Counted from the first letter of the stretch, positions 8,214 through 16,660 are shown. The stretch is DNA of 64,000 nucleotides from Rhizobium sp. BT03 (GCF_030053155.1 NZ_CP125640.1:4376001-4440000), one strand, 5' to 3'. Made by a program: numbers and translations. The notes: generated by a model not told the origin, from the letters alone.

Positions 8214-8743
8214 TGGAAATCCTCGGCAGAGGGGAAATCCGCGATGATTTGAATCCCTTGGGCGCCGTTCTTCTCAATCCGGATCGCGGCACGGAATATG
8301 GTTGCCAGATCGCTGAGCAAAATCGCCCCATCGGGCTTCAGCTCGGATCCGGCGCTGGAGAGGGACTGGCGTTCACCTGACCTCCGACCGGTGCTCTCGC
8401 GGTCCTCGCGGGCAAAGGCAATTCTCAGCCGGTTGGACGTCGCGCTCCGATAGAGACTGAAACTTATCCTTCCCGGCTCATCGGTCGAACGGAAAGCAAG
8501 TTCAATGAGCTCGTTGGCCGCGACGGAAAGAAAATTCGAATATCGAGCCGGATCGCTGTGACCCTGGCCGAGGATGTCTGCGAGATATTCGGTAATCCTG
8601 TCGCAAAACTGCCATTGGGATTTGAACATCGCAACGTTCAGTTCCAGCGACACCATAGGCGCCAATGCATGGTCATCGAAGCCGGATGCTTCCTCTTCCA
8701 ATACAGCCTCCATCAGTTCGTCTGGAGCGTCAGATGCCTTCAA
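8210..8743 (-). CDS. degenerate HATPase-like protein of the switch operon
   Basis: 177 residues from a TTG at 8743; an ATG at 8713 is an alternative and neither has a strong ribosome site. The stretch LSVAANELIELAFRS (about residues 72-86) looks like an N-box, and the order of predicted helices and strands fits the HATPase of the kinase at 4123-4683. The glycine-rich lid (GSGLGL) is missing: the matching region reads ELKPDGAILLSDLATIF. It may bind a partner without catalysis. It lies 27 bp after the GGDEF-EAL gene and overlaps the next gene by 4 bp. The family assignment is an inference from short motifs. Confidence 0.6.
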   Translation of the reverse strand: MKASDAPDELMEAVLEEEASGFDDHALAPMVSLELNVAMFKSQWQFCDRITEYLADILGQGHSDPARYSNFLSVAANELIELAFRSTDEPGRISFSLYRSATSNRLRIAFAREDRESTGRRSGERQSLSSAGSELKPDGAILLSDLATIFRAAIRIEKNGAQGIQIIADFPSAEDFQ

Positions 8744-8770
8744 AAAGCACGGCGAAAAATCGGTCCTTTG

Positions 8771-10423
8771 CTATACCAGCGCGGGGCTCACGGATGTCTC
8801 AGCCCGGTTGATGAACTCGCCGATCGCCTCGACCGGAAGCGGCCTGCTCACCAGATAGCCCTGAAGCCTGTCGCAGCCCACGCTGTGCAGCCATTCCGCC
8901 TGAGCCGGCGTCTCGACCCCTTCGGCCGTCACCTGCATGTCGAGGCCATGTGCGAGGTTGACGATGCAGCGGACGATCGTCTGGCTTTTCGGATCGCTTT
9001 CCAGATCGGTGATGAAGTATTTGTCGATTTTGATCGTGTCGAAAGGGAATGTCTTGAGGTAGCTCAGCGAAGAATATTCGGTCCCGAAATCGTCAAGCGA
9101 GATCCGTATCCCCAGCACGTTGAGCGTATTCAGCGTGTCGATGTTGTTGACGGTCCGCTCGAGCAGCACGCTTTCGGTGATCTCGAGCTCCAGACGCTCG
9201 GGCGGAAGCCCGACCAGGTCCAGCGTCTGCGATATGCGATCGGTAAGGCCGCTCGTCAGGAATTCCGCCGCCGAGACATTGACGGCGACGATGTAATTCT
9301 CAGGCCACTTCATCGCTTCGCGGCATGCCTGCTCCAAAACCCATGCGCCGATGTCAGGCATCATTCCATCGGCTTCGGCCATCGGAATGAATGCCGCCGG
9401 TGGAATTTTTCCAAGCAGCGGGTGGTGCCATCTCAGCAACGCTTCGAACCCGACGATGCAGCCGCCTTCGGCAAGGGGTTGGTACTCGACGAAGAATTGC
9501 TGTTGGTCCAAGGCCATGCGGAGGCTGCGGCGCAGCAATTCGCGTTGCTCCAGTAGTTCAAGCATTGCGGGATCGAAGGCTTTTGCCCGGCCGCGCCCTT
9601 CCTGCTTGGCGGCATAGAGCGCGAGGTCGGACGCCTTCATTAGCTCTTCCGGACTTGTCCCATCCGGAGGAGAGGTGGATATGCCGATGCTGGTGCCGAC
9701 AAAGAGGGCAATGCCGTCGATCGTGAAGGGCTTTTTGAATGCCGCGACCAAAGCGTCCGCCAGCCGGTGCGCTTTGGCCGGATGTCCCGGGCCCCTGGAA
9801 ATGACGGTGAATTCGTCGCCGGCCAGGCGATAGGCTCTGTCATCGCTGCTCAGGCAGTCTTGAATACGCCTTGCGGCAGATTGAAGAAGCGTGTCACCGG
9901 CCGGATGCCCGAGCGTGTCGTTGACGGGCTTGAAATCGTCAAGGTCGAGCTGCATCAGGGACAGGGTCTCGTTCGAGCCTGCGGCCTCCTGCAGCAGCAC
10001 AGCAAGGTCGTCGCTGAACTGGCGTCGGTTCGGCAGTCCCGTCAGAGGGTCGTGGGTCGCCAGATGCAGAAGGGTCGCACGTTCGTCGTCAACAAGCTCT
10101 TCGGAGCGAACCACGGCAAACAGCTCTCCGATCCGATAGATCGTCAGCCCGTGCGATGCGGGCCCGCCCAGATCGCCCGATATTCGTAACGGCTGGGCAC
10201 TGTCATCCAGTGAGCGGAAAGCGAGCGTGATCGCCGATTTGTCCAGCTGTGGAAAGTGTTCCCAAAGGGACGCTGCCGGTTTGACGGATGCGGGCAGCTC
10301 GTTGCCCAGCAAATTCTCGACGGGATTGAAGTCGCGGTCAAAGAACAAAAGCCGGTCGATCGAACTCGAAGCTTCTGCCTGTGTTTGTCCGAGGGCCGGG
10401 CTGGCCGCACGAATTTTCCGCAT
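8771..10423 (-). CDS. GGDEF-EAL c-di-GMP protein, first gene of the switch operon
   Basis: 550 residues. I chose the ATG at 10423 because GGGAGAGG sits 7 bases upstream. Residues 1-110 form a PAS-like N-terminal domain without TM helices. The GGDEF domain begins at HDPLTGLPNRRQF and its active-site motif is AGDEF (about 201-205), a variant that can still be active. The EAL domain has EALLRW (about 327-332), ITESVLL, KIDKYFI and AEGVET, but reads DDFGTEYSSL where DDFGTGYSSL is normal. It is soluble and heads an operon whose other members form a phosphatase/kinase/STAS switch, so its activity is probably controlled by, or feeds, that switch. Confidence 0.9.
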   Translation of the reverse strand: MRKIRAASPALGQTQAEASSSIDRLLFFDRDFNPVENLLGNELPASVKPAASLWEHFPQLDKSAITLAFRSLDDSAQPLRISGDLGGPASHGLTIYRIGELFAVVRSEELVDDERATLLHLATHDPLTGLPNRRQFSDDLAVLLQEAAGSNETLSLMQLDLDDFKPVNDTLGHPAGDTLLQSAARRIQDCLSSDDRAYRLAGDEFTVISRGPGHPAKAHRLADALVAAFKKPFTIDGIALFVGTSIGISTSPPDGTSPEELMKASDLALYAAKQEGRGRAKAFDPAMLELLEQRELLRRSLRMALDQQQFFVEYQPLAEGGCIVGFEALLRWHHPLLGKIPPAAFIPMAEADGMMPDIGAWVLEQACREAMKWPENYIVAVNVSAAEFLTSGLTDRISQTLDLVGLPPERLELEITESVLLERTVNNIDTLNTLNVLGIRISLDDFGTEYSSLSYLKTFPFDTIKIDKYFITDLESDPKSQTIVRCIVNLAHGLDMQVTAEGVETPAQAEWLHSVGCDRLQGYLVSRPLPVEAIGEFINRAETSVSPALV

Positions 10424-10611
10424 CTTCGAGCCTCTCCCAGTCGAATGTCCTAACCAGATATCGTAGCAAATCAACTGTCGCACAACTTGTGCACGTCAAG
10501 ATTTACATTAGGCATGTCTGATTAACAATCCCAAACCTCTGCCCACACGCTTACGATGTAGGGCGCACGATACTGATCCAAAAGGGGGATTTGCACGATT
10601 GGGAGGCGGAT
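10424..10611. other. promoter region of the switch operon
   Basis: 188 bp between the minus-strand operon start and the stop of the upstream minus-strand gene. It is A+T-richer than its surroundings around 10480-10535 and must hold the promoter for the six-gene operon. I see no clear operator palindrome beyond CACAACTTGTG at about 10492-10502. Confidence 0.4.
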
Positions 10612-11445
10612 TCAGGCAGTGGCCGCCCACAACGCATGCACCATCTGCCGCAGCGCCAGCGCCTCCGCCCACCGGTCCGTCTGGTCGTTGCCGTCTCTGC
10701 CCGTGATCGCATAGGGTTTGGGACCGAGCTCGCAGGTAAAAACGAGCTCGGCATCATCGGCGGCGCGTGATCGCCAGTGGCGAAAACCATACTCCCACCA
10801 TTCGAGGAAGAGATCGACCCAGGGCCGGTGATGCGGAAAGGAGATCTCGATCTGCACCTGTTCGCGCGAGCCAACCCGGCCGTGAAATGCCTGGGCATTC
10901 CGCAGAATGCGCCGGATCAGCGCATGATTCTCCTCATCGACCGGAAAGGCGAATTCACGGCCGACCAGGAAATGCGACAGGTCGGCCAGCAGCGGCAGTT
11001 CGGGACGCTCTTCCAGCAGATCCAGCGTAAAGAACAGGTCCGTCGTCATCCTGTCGCGATGCGTTTCGATGAACACGGGAATGCCGGCATCTTCAGCAAG
11101 AAGCATCCAGCCATCGAGAAGCGGCAGGCAGGCATCGATGCGGCGCGGGCGGATATCGGGTTGCAGGTTGATGTGGCTGACCGGAAATTCCGCGGCCAGT
11201 TCCAGCGGCAGACGTAGATCCTCGACGCAGCGAGGGAAGCAGACCGCCTCGACCTTCAAGCCGGTGCCCCGGATGGCCTCGTTGAGGGCAACGACATCCC
11301 GGCGGCTGGTGTAATGCGCGCTGATGCCGTCGAAGCCGGCCTCGGAGATCATCGCGATGTTCTCGTCGAGTGTGCGCTCGACCCCATCCGTGTGCCGACG
11401 CTCCATGGCCCAGAGCGACTGAAAGATCAGCAGCTTCTGCATCAC
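10612..11445 (-). CDS. TIM-barrel sugar isomerase/epimerase family protein
   Basis: 277 residues, of the xylose isomerase-like TIM-barrel superfamily. Likely metal-binding and active-site segments are VFIETHRDRM, LADLSHFLVG, FHGRVGSREQ and FTCELGPKPYA, which follow the Glu/Asp/His order of the family. No signal peptide, so cytoplasmic. Its ATG overlaps the stop of the ferredoxin reductase gene by 4 bp, making it the last gene of the moc-like operon. MocC of rhizopine catabolism and inositol enzymes such as IolE/IolI belong to the same superfamily, which fits processing of a released inositol- or sugar-like product. The exact substrate is unknown. Confidence 0.78.
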   Translation of the reverse strand: MMQKLLIFQSLWAMERRHTDGVERTLDENIAMISEAGFDGISAHYTSRRDVVALNEAIRGTGLKVEAVCFPRCVEDLRLPLELAAEFPVSHINLQPDIRPRRIDACLPLLDGWMLLAEDAGIPVFIETHRDRMTTDLFFTLDLLEERPELPLLADLSHFLVGREFAFPVDEENHALIRRILRNAQAFHGRVGSREQVQIEISFPHHRPWVDLFLEWWEYGFRHWRSRAADDAELVFTCELGPKPYAITGRDGNDQTDRWAEALALRQMVHALWAATA

Positions 11446-12647
11446 GCGGCCCTTGCGCTCTTCAGCAGGGTTTTGAGGCCCACACTCGGGTCGGCCAGTT
11501 CCGGGAGGCTGGGGCTGATGCCTGCGGCAATCAGCATCTCGGCGAGCTTGATGTCCCTCGCCAGGCCATTGCCGTTGCCCAAGCCCGCCGCTGCCACCAG
11601 GCGTCCGTCATCGAGATAAAATTCCAGTTCACCCTCCGCGGCCGAACGCAGGACGATCCGATGGGCGGGCTGCGGCAGCCCCGCCACCTGCAGGCCAAGA
11701 TCATACTGGTCGGACCAGAACCAGGGGAGGGCGCCGAAGGTCTCGGCGGCACCGGCCATGTTTCGCGCCGCGGTCTCGGCCTGCGTCCTGGCGTTCCGCC
11801 AGCTTTCATAGCGAACATGTCCGCCGCCCGGCTGAGCCACCGCGGCGCAATCGCCTGCGGCGAAGACGTTCGGTGCGCTGGTGCGAAGACAGGCGTCCGT
11901 CAGAATGCCGTTGCCGGTGGCCAGTCCCGCCGCTTCCGCCAAAGCGATATCAGGCAGGACGCCGATGGCGCTGACGACGAGATCGGCAGGCACCAGGCTG
12001 CCGTCGGTCAGGGTGACGCCGTCGTCGCCGATCGCCGCCACGCCCCGATCGACCTGAAAGCGCACACCTTCGGCAGCATGCCTGGCGTGCAGCTTTTCGG
12101 CAAAGCGGGCAGGGACGGCGCGGCCCAAAGGTTTCGGTGCGGCTTCGATCACGTCGACCGAAACGTCCTTTCCGCGAAGGACCGATGCAAGTTCCATCCC
12201 GATCAGACCCGCGCCGATGATCGCCACGCTCCGGCCGGGACCAACACGGGAGAAGATCGCTTCGGCATCGGCGTGGGTGCGGAAATCGAGTGCGCGCGCT
12301 GCACCGGGACATGTGAGCCGTCTCGGCCGCGCGCCGGTGGCCAGAAGCAGCTTTTCGTAGTGGAGCACCCGGCCGTCGCTCAAGCGCACCGCTCCGGCGC
12401 CAGCATCCAGCTCGGCGGCCGACAGGCCCTTGAGATAGGTGATGCCGGCGGCATCAAGCGCTTCTGCAGCGCAGATCAGCTTCATCTGCACCGCATCGCC
12501 GATGGTCTTCGACAAAGGCGGCCGTTCATAGGGCAGGTGGGGCTCGGCGCCGACCAGCGTGACAGGCCCCGAATAGCCTGCTTCACGCAGGGCAAAGGCT
12601 GCCCGGGTGCCGGATTCGCCGGCGCCGATGATGACCATACCGTCCAT
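11442..12647 (-). CDS. mocF: FAD/NAD-dependent ferredoxin reductase (MocF-like)
   Basis: 401 residues; start at the ATG at 12647, preceded by GGAG. Two Rossmann motifs are visible: an FAD one at the N-terminus (VIIGAGESGTRAAF, residues 5-18) and an NAD one in the middle (VAIIGAGLIGMELASVL), with AAGDCA near residue 260 for FAD. This is the BphA4/rhodocoxin reductase type, which passes electrons from NAD(P)H to a small ferredoxin. Its neighbours are a Rieske ferredoxin and a di-iron oxygenase, so the three form an electron chain as described for MocDEF in rhizopine use. The symbol is assigned by context and family. Confidence 0.8.
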   Translation of the reverse strand: MDGMVIIGAGESGTRAAFALREAGYSGPVTLVGAEPHLPYERPPLSKTIGDAVQMKLICAAEALDAAGITYLKGLSAAELDAGAGAVRLSDGRVLHYEKLLLATGARPRRLTCPGAARALDFRTHADAEAIFSRVGPGRSVAIIGAGLIGMELASVLRGKDVSVDVIEAAPKPLGRAVPARFAEKLHARHAAEGVRFQVDRGVAAIGDDGVTLTDGSLVPADLVVSAIGVLPDIALAEAAGLATGNGILTDACLRTSAPNVFAAGDCAAVAQPGGGHVRYESWRNARTQAETAARNMAGAAETFGALPWFWSDQYDLGLQVAGLPQPAHRIVLRSAAEGELEFYLDDGRLVAAAGLGNGNGLARDIKLAEMLIAAGISPSLPELADPSVGLKTLLKSARAA

Positions 12648-12687
12648 GTTTTCTCCGTGAAAAAAGCGGCCGGCGCTCGTGAGGACA

Positions 12688-12732
12688 TAAAAACCAAGGC
12701 CTAAAGCGCTGCGCATGTCCGGGCGACATGCA
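12688..12732. repeat. family D repeat (partial) between mocF and mocE genes
   Basis: The stretch CTAAAGCGCTGCGCATG followed by GGGCGACATGCATCA resembles the two parts of the paired hairpin at 24205-24310 (CTAAAGCGCGTCGCATG and GGCGACATGCATTA). It fills most of the 85-bp gap between the Rieske gene and the reductase gene. Confidence 0.5.
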
Positions 12733-13044
12733 TCAAGCCAGAGCGACGCGAACCTCTCCGTCGATCACCTCTGCCGGATAGGTTTTCAGATTTTCGCAGG
12801 CCGGAAGCCTGATGGCCTCGCCAGTGCGATAGTCGAAGGCGCCGGAATGTTTTGGACATTCCACCTCGAAATTCATGACCAGTCCGTCGGCGAGATGGAT
12901 CGCCTCGTGGGTGCAGAGCCCGGCGGTGCAGTAGACGCTGTCATCCGGGCCACGGTAGATCGCGTAGGTGCGCCCGCCATGGTCGAAGCGGATGGCGCCT
13001 TCCTGTTCGATGTCGTCGAGTTTGCCAGCTGAAACCCAGATCAT
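12733..13044 (-). CDS. mocE: Rieske-type ferredoxin (MocE-like)
   Basis: 103 residues. I took the ATG at 13044, which overlaps the TGA of the oxygenase gene by 4 bp. The 2Fe-2S ligands are C-x-H (CTH, about residues 42-44) and C-x-x-H (CPKH, about 62-65), spaced as in bacterial Rieske ferredoxins such as BphA3 and MocE. It should carry electrons from the reductase encoded downstream to the di-iron oxygenase encoded upstream. No signal peptide. Confidence 0.87.
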   Translation of the reverse strand: MIWVSAGKLDDIEQEGAIRFDHGGRTYAIYRGPDDSVYCTAGLCTHEAIHLADGLVMNFEVECPKHSGAFDYRTGEAIRLPACENLKTYPAEVIDGEVRVALA

Positions 13045-14075
13045 TCGGCAGCCCCTCCGACTTCCAGGCGGGCCTTGCGGGCCGCCAGTTTTTCCTTCCG
13101 CCTGCGGTAGCGTTCCTGCATCTGGGCTTCGCCCTCGGGGGAGCCGTCGTGCCAGGTGCCGAACCATTTATCGAGCGGGATCAGAGCGTCGCCGTAGTTC
13201 ACCTCGAAATATTTGTGGTGGAGGTAGTGCGCATAAGCGTGGCTATCGACCAGCCTCTCCTCGCCAATCTCGACCTTGTCGAAGCCGACATGGCCGGGAA
13301 TGGCCCCGAAACCCGCATAATGCAGCTGGTAGAGCATGATGATCGGGTTGGAGGGCAGGAACAGGTGGTAGAACGCCGTGCCGAAATAGAGCAGGTGCTC
13401 GACCGGATGCATCGACAGCGACGACCAGGGCGAGGGGTTGACCGAATTGTGGTGGACCGAGTGCACCCATTTGTAGAGCAAGGGCGTATGGATCAGCCGG
13501 TGTATGCAGAAGAAATGGAACTCGTGGATAACAGGCACCACGAGCGCGACGAGCGCCAGCGTCCATGGATTTTCCGCAAAACTCAGCCACGGCGCGTAGC
13601 CATTGGCGTAGGCCCAGAGCATGCCGACCTCGACGGCGGTCCAGATCGTCACGCCCGACAGGAAGGTGCGCAGGATGTTGTCGAGGTTCTGGCTCTCGAA
13701 CCAGAAGGCGTTGCTCTTGTGGTCGGCCGGGAACTTGCCGTTGTACTTGAAACGGTTTTCCTGCCGCTTCAACACGTAGAGATGCAGTTCGAAGGCGCCG
13801 TAGAACAGGAAGACCGCGATGGCGTTTACCGCATAGAGCCAGGCGATCCAGCCGATGCTGAGCGTGCGCATTGTTTCCAGCGGCGGAATGACCCAGGCCC
13901 AATAAGCAACGGCGGAGGCGGCAAAAATTGCATTCCAGGGAAAGAAGTAGTGCGGCAGCCATTTCAGGATCGCCATTAGCCGCGGCGGAAACGCAAACAG
14001 CGGGGCGGTTTCGGCCGGCTGGTTCGGCGCCCAGTCGCCGCGCTTGTTGCGCGTGCCGAATTTCAGATCGTCCAT
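13041..14075 (-). CDS. mocD: membrane di-iron hydroxylase, fatty-acid hydroxylase/sterol desaturase superfamily (MocD-like)
   Basis: 344 residues, start at the ATG at 14075 with GGAG in front. Several hydrophobic segments (around 40-60, 80-100, 150-200) make it an integral membrane protein. The histidine clusters that bind two irons are clear: HEFHFFCIHRLIH, WVHSVHHNS, SMHPVEH and HAYAHYLHHKYF. It resembles MocD, the oxygenase proposed for rhizopine O-demethylation, and is followed directly by Rieske ferredoxin and reductase genes that would supply electrons. The substrate could equally be another N- or O-methyl compound; the operon lacks the mocA/mocB-type dehydrogenase and binding-protein genes in this window. 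Confidence 0.82.
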   Translation of the reverse strand: MDDLKFGTRNKRGDWAPNQPAETAPLFAFPPRLMAILKWLPHYFFPWNAIFAASAVAYWAWVIPPLETMRTLSIGWIAWLYAVNAIAVFLFYGAFELHLYVLKRQENRFKYNGKFPADHKSNAFWFESQNLDNILRTFLSGVTIWTAVEVGMLWAYANGYAPWLSFAENPWTLALVALVVPVIHEFHFFCIHRLIHTPLLYKWVHSVHHNSVNPSPWSSLSMHPVEHLLYFGTAFYHLFLPSNPIIMLYQLHYAGFGAIPGHVGFDKVEIGEERLVDSHAYAHYLHHKYFEVNYGDALIPLDKWFGTWHDGSPEGEAQMQERYRRRKEKLAARKARLEVGGAAE

Positions 14076-14229
14076 TGCTCTCTCCTTCGGGCGGACGGAA
14101 TCGTCAGCCCGCATATGCATCTTGATCGCAGGAGAGGCCTTTCGCGCCGGGATGTCGCGGCTGTCGACGCACGGGCTCTCCTCCCTGTCTTGAACGTAGC
14201 AGGAGGCGGCCGCGGCGCCGAAGCCATTC

Positions 14230-14247
14230 TTGATCAAATTAGATCAA
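14230..14247. promoter_or_regulatory. palindrome, possible operator of the LacI-type regulator
   Basis: TTGATCAAATTAGATCAA has 6-bp perfect outer arms (TTGATC/GATCAA). It overlaps the stop codon of the regulator gene and lies about 155 bp upstream of the mocD-like start on the same strand, in the only intergenic region before that operon (14076-14243). Its size fits a LacI-family operator, but the centre is not the usual CG. Confidence 0.3.
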
Positions 14248-15245
14248 AGCCCTTCCTTGGTGATGGTGATGAAGCGGATCGGCGCCCGATCCGGCTCAAT
14301 ATCGGTCAAGCCGATCCGGCGCAGGATGAGATCGAGCGATCGCCTGGCCTGCGCCTCGGGCGCCTGGTCGAGGACGACATCCATGATGCCGTCCTGCAAG
14401 GCGCTGCGCGTATAGTCGGTGAGCTCGTGGCCGACGAAGAAGATGCCGCGTTCGCGCGCATGCCGCCGCAGCACGTTGATCAGCGCGGAATTGCCGCCGC
14501 CGGCATTGTAGAGGCCGGCAAGGTCCGGATACATCCGCAAGGCCGAGGACAGGAGTTCAGCGCCGAGATGCTCGTCGTCGAGACCGAACCCCAGCTGCTG
14601 GAAGCTGGTGGAACCGGCGTGCTCGAGAAAATAGTCCGAAAAACCACGGATGCGATCGCGGTGCACCTGATAGATCGGATGGCAGATCGCAAAGACGGGA
14701 CCGATCCGGCGTGCCATTCGGCTGATGAAGAGCGCTGCCGTCCGGCCGGCGGCATAATTGTCGATGCCGACGAATTCGCCTGTCCGTTCCGAGGCGCGAG
14801 TGACGACGTGGACGACCGGCAAGCCTTGGGCGCTGACCTCCTCGACGGCCGCGCCGATCACCGGATTGCTGGGCACCGCCAGGATCAGGCCTGCGCGCCG
14901 CAGGCCGGCCGACAAGATGCGGCGCGCGATTTCTTCCGGCTTCATCTCTTCGGTAAAGCTGCGATGCACGATGACCAGCGGGTCGAGGGTCGCCGCGATC
15001 CTCTCGAATGCTGCGGAGAGCCGCTGATAGAAGGTCGTTTCGGGACGTACCATCAACACCTCTATGCGCAGCAGGCCGCGATGGGTGTCCGGGAGCTTGC
15101 GGGGATAATCCAGCGCGCGGGCGGCAATGATCACCTTCTCGACCAGCTCCGGGCGAACGCCCCCGCGTCCGTTCAGGACCCGCTCGACGGTGGCCGTCCC
15201 GACGCCGGCATGGCGGGCGATATCCCGATAATTCGGCTTGCTCAC
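14244..15245 (-). CDS. LacI-family transcriptional regulator
   Basis: 333 residues from a GTG at 15245 with AGGGACC upstream. The N-terminal helix-turn-helix is typical (YRDIARHAGVGTATVERVLN, residues 6-25), followed by the hinge and a periplasmic-binding-protein-like effector domain (about 60-333). It probably represses the oxygenase-ferredoxin-reductase-isomerase operon that begins 168 bp downstream on the same strand, with the operon substrate or a breakdown product as inducer. The C-terminal domain is of the sugar-binding type, in line with a sugar- or inositol-like ligand. Confidence 0.88.
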   Translation of the reverse strand: MSKPNYRDIARHAGVGTATVERVLNGRGGVRPELVEKVIIAARALDYPRKLPDTHRGLLRIEVLMVRPETTFYQRLSAAFERIAATLDPLVIVHRSFTEEMKPEEIARRILSAGLRRAGLILAVPSNPVIGAAVEEVSAQGLPVVHVVTRASERTGEFVGIDNYAAGRTAALFISRMARRIGPVFAICHPIYQVHRDRIRGFSDYFLEHAGSTSFQQLGFGLDDEHLGAELLSSALRMYPDLAGLYNAGGGNSALINVLRRHARERGIFFVGHELTDYTRSALQDGIMDVVLDQAPEAQARRSLDLILRRIGLTDIEPDRAPIRFITITKEGL

Positions 15246-15509
15246 TTTTCAGGTCCCTGGAATGGCGAACGCGATCGGATCGATCCTATGGGCAATCCGC
15301 CCCTCTTCATACACCAGAGCCTCAGAACTCACAGAGGCTGGTCGGTGCAGGGTTTGAGCGGCATCTGCCAACGGCGGATCAGAATGCTTGTATCGCGGCG
15401 GCGGCCGATCTATGATTTCTTCAGTTCAACATGAGATTGCAGGCAGATTTCACCGTAAACCGGACGCGGAAAGTTTTGCTTTTCGGCCGGACCGAAGGAG
15501 CTGAGCAAA

Positions 15510-16202
15510 ATGAAAATTCTCATGGTTCTCACATCGCATGATCAACTGGGACATACCGGCAGGAAAACGGGCTTCTGGCTAGAGGAGCTCGCCGCTCCCT
15601 ACTTCGTTTTCCGCGACGCCGGCGCCGAGATCGCGCTCGCATCGCCGAAAGGCGGCCAGCCTCCGCTCGATCCGAAGAGCAACGAGCCGGCGTTCCAGAC
15701 GGAAGATACGAGGCGATTTGAACGGGACCCGGCCGCGACGGCTGCGCTCGCCAACACGTTGAGGCTGTCCGACGTCGACCAGGCGGATTATGACACTGTG
15801 TTTTTCCCCGGCGGCCACGGGCCGCTCTGGGACCTGACGAACGACCGCAATGCGCACACGCTGATCGAGGAGACGCTTGCCGCGGGAAAGCCGCTGGCGC
15901 TCGTCTGCCATGCGCCGGGAATCCTGACCAAGGTCAAGGCTCCGGACGGCGGACCGATCGCCAAGGGGCGGACGGTGACCGGCTTTACCAATTCCGAGGA
16001 GGCGGCCGTGCAGCTCGTCGAGGTCGTGCCCTATCTGCTCGAAGACGTGCTGAAGGAGCAGGGGGCGAAGTTTTCTGCGACGGAAGACTGGGCCGTCCAC
16101 GTCGTCCAGGACGATCAGCTGATCACCGGGCAGAACCCAGCCTCATCGAAGCAGGCCGCCCGCCTGCTGCTGCATGCGCTGGGCAAGCAGGCCGCGGCCT
16201 GA
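15510..16202 (+). CDS. DJ-1/PfpI family protein (Hsp31/glyoxalase III-like)
   Basis: 230 residues, cytoplasmic. The nucleophile elbow LVCHAPG (Cys at about residue 134) and FFPGGHGPLWDL place it in the class I glutamine-amidotransferase-like DJ-1/PfpI superfamily. Length and motif spacing fit the type 1 group that includes glutathione-independent glyoxalases (HchA-like, yeast Hsp31). Likely role: detoxification of methylglyoxal or repair of glycated molecules. Monocistronic, with AAGGAG about 7 bases before ATG; the 264 bp upstream separate it from the divergent LacI gene and hold no recognised element. Confidence 0.82.
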   Translation: MKILMVLTSHDQLGHTGRKTGFWLEELAAPYFVFRDAGAEIALASPKGGQPPLDPKSNEPAFQTEDTRRFERDPAATAALANTLRLSDVDQADYDTVFFPGGHGPLWDLTNDRNAHTLIEETLAAGKPLALVCHAPGILTKVKAPDGGPIAKGRTVTGFTNSEEAAVQLVEVVPYLLEDVLKEQGAKFSATEDWAVHVVQDDQLITGQNPASSKQAARLLLHALGKQAAA

Positions 16203-16246
16203 CGTGCTCCGCTCGCCGATCTTGAAACCAGATGAAGGACGCCGGC

Positions 16247-16660
16247 ATGAGCAGGAAATATACGGGAAAATGTGCTTGCGGCGCGGTGCAGTTCGGCTTC
16301 GACACAGATCCGACCTTCGTCGCCGACTGCCATTGTCTGGATTGCAAGAAAGCCTCGGGCGGCGAGGCCGCCACCTTCTTTGCCGTGCCGCAGGACGATT
16401 TCACCCTGACTGCCGGCAGTCCGAAGGCGTTTCATTATGTCGCCGATTCCGGCAAGGGTCTCGACCGCAATTTCTGCCCGGATTGCGGCGCGAGGTTGTT
16501 CAGCAGCAATCTGGAGAGCTTCCCCGGCCTCGTCTTCGTCACCCTCGGCAGCCTGGACCGGCCCGAGTTGATACAGCCGGGGGTCGAGATGTTTATCAAA
16601 CGGCGGCTTGCTTGGGCGACGCCGCTCCATCTTCCGCAGTTCGAAGGCATGCCGGGCTGA
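16247..16660 (+). CDS. GFA-family (glutathione-dependent formaldehyde-activating type) zinc protein
   Basis: 137 residues from the ATG at 16247, which has AAGGA 7 bases upstream; an ATG 15 bases earlier lacks one. Zinc ligands are seen as CACG (start), CHCLDC (about residues 29-34) and CPDC (about 77-80), the arrangement of the GFA/CENP-V fold. Most members have no known reaction with formaldehyde; the name is historical. It is 45 bp after the DJ-1 gene and may be co-transcribed with it, which would make a small detoxification unit for reactive carbonyls. Confidence 0.84.
   Translation: MSRKYTGKCACGAVQFGFDTDPTFVADCHCLDCKKASGGEAATFFAVPQDDFTLTAGSPKAFHYVADSGKGLDRNFCPDCGARLFSSNLESFPGLVFVTLGSLDRPELIQPGVEMFIKRRLAWATPLHLPQFEGMPG

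Noticed and set aside
11370..12704. 444-codon open frame opposite mocF
   Set aside because: Shadow of the reductase gene, which has two clear Rossmann motifs.
14230..14247. FNR/FixK box
   Set aside because: The arms TTGAT and ATCAA are separated by 8 bases; FNR-type boxes need 4.
14115..15434. 439-codon open frame opposite the LacI gene
   Set aside because: Shadow frame; no ribosome site and no protein-like motif, while the minus strand encodes a canonical LacI protein.
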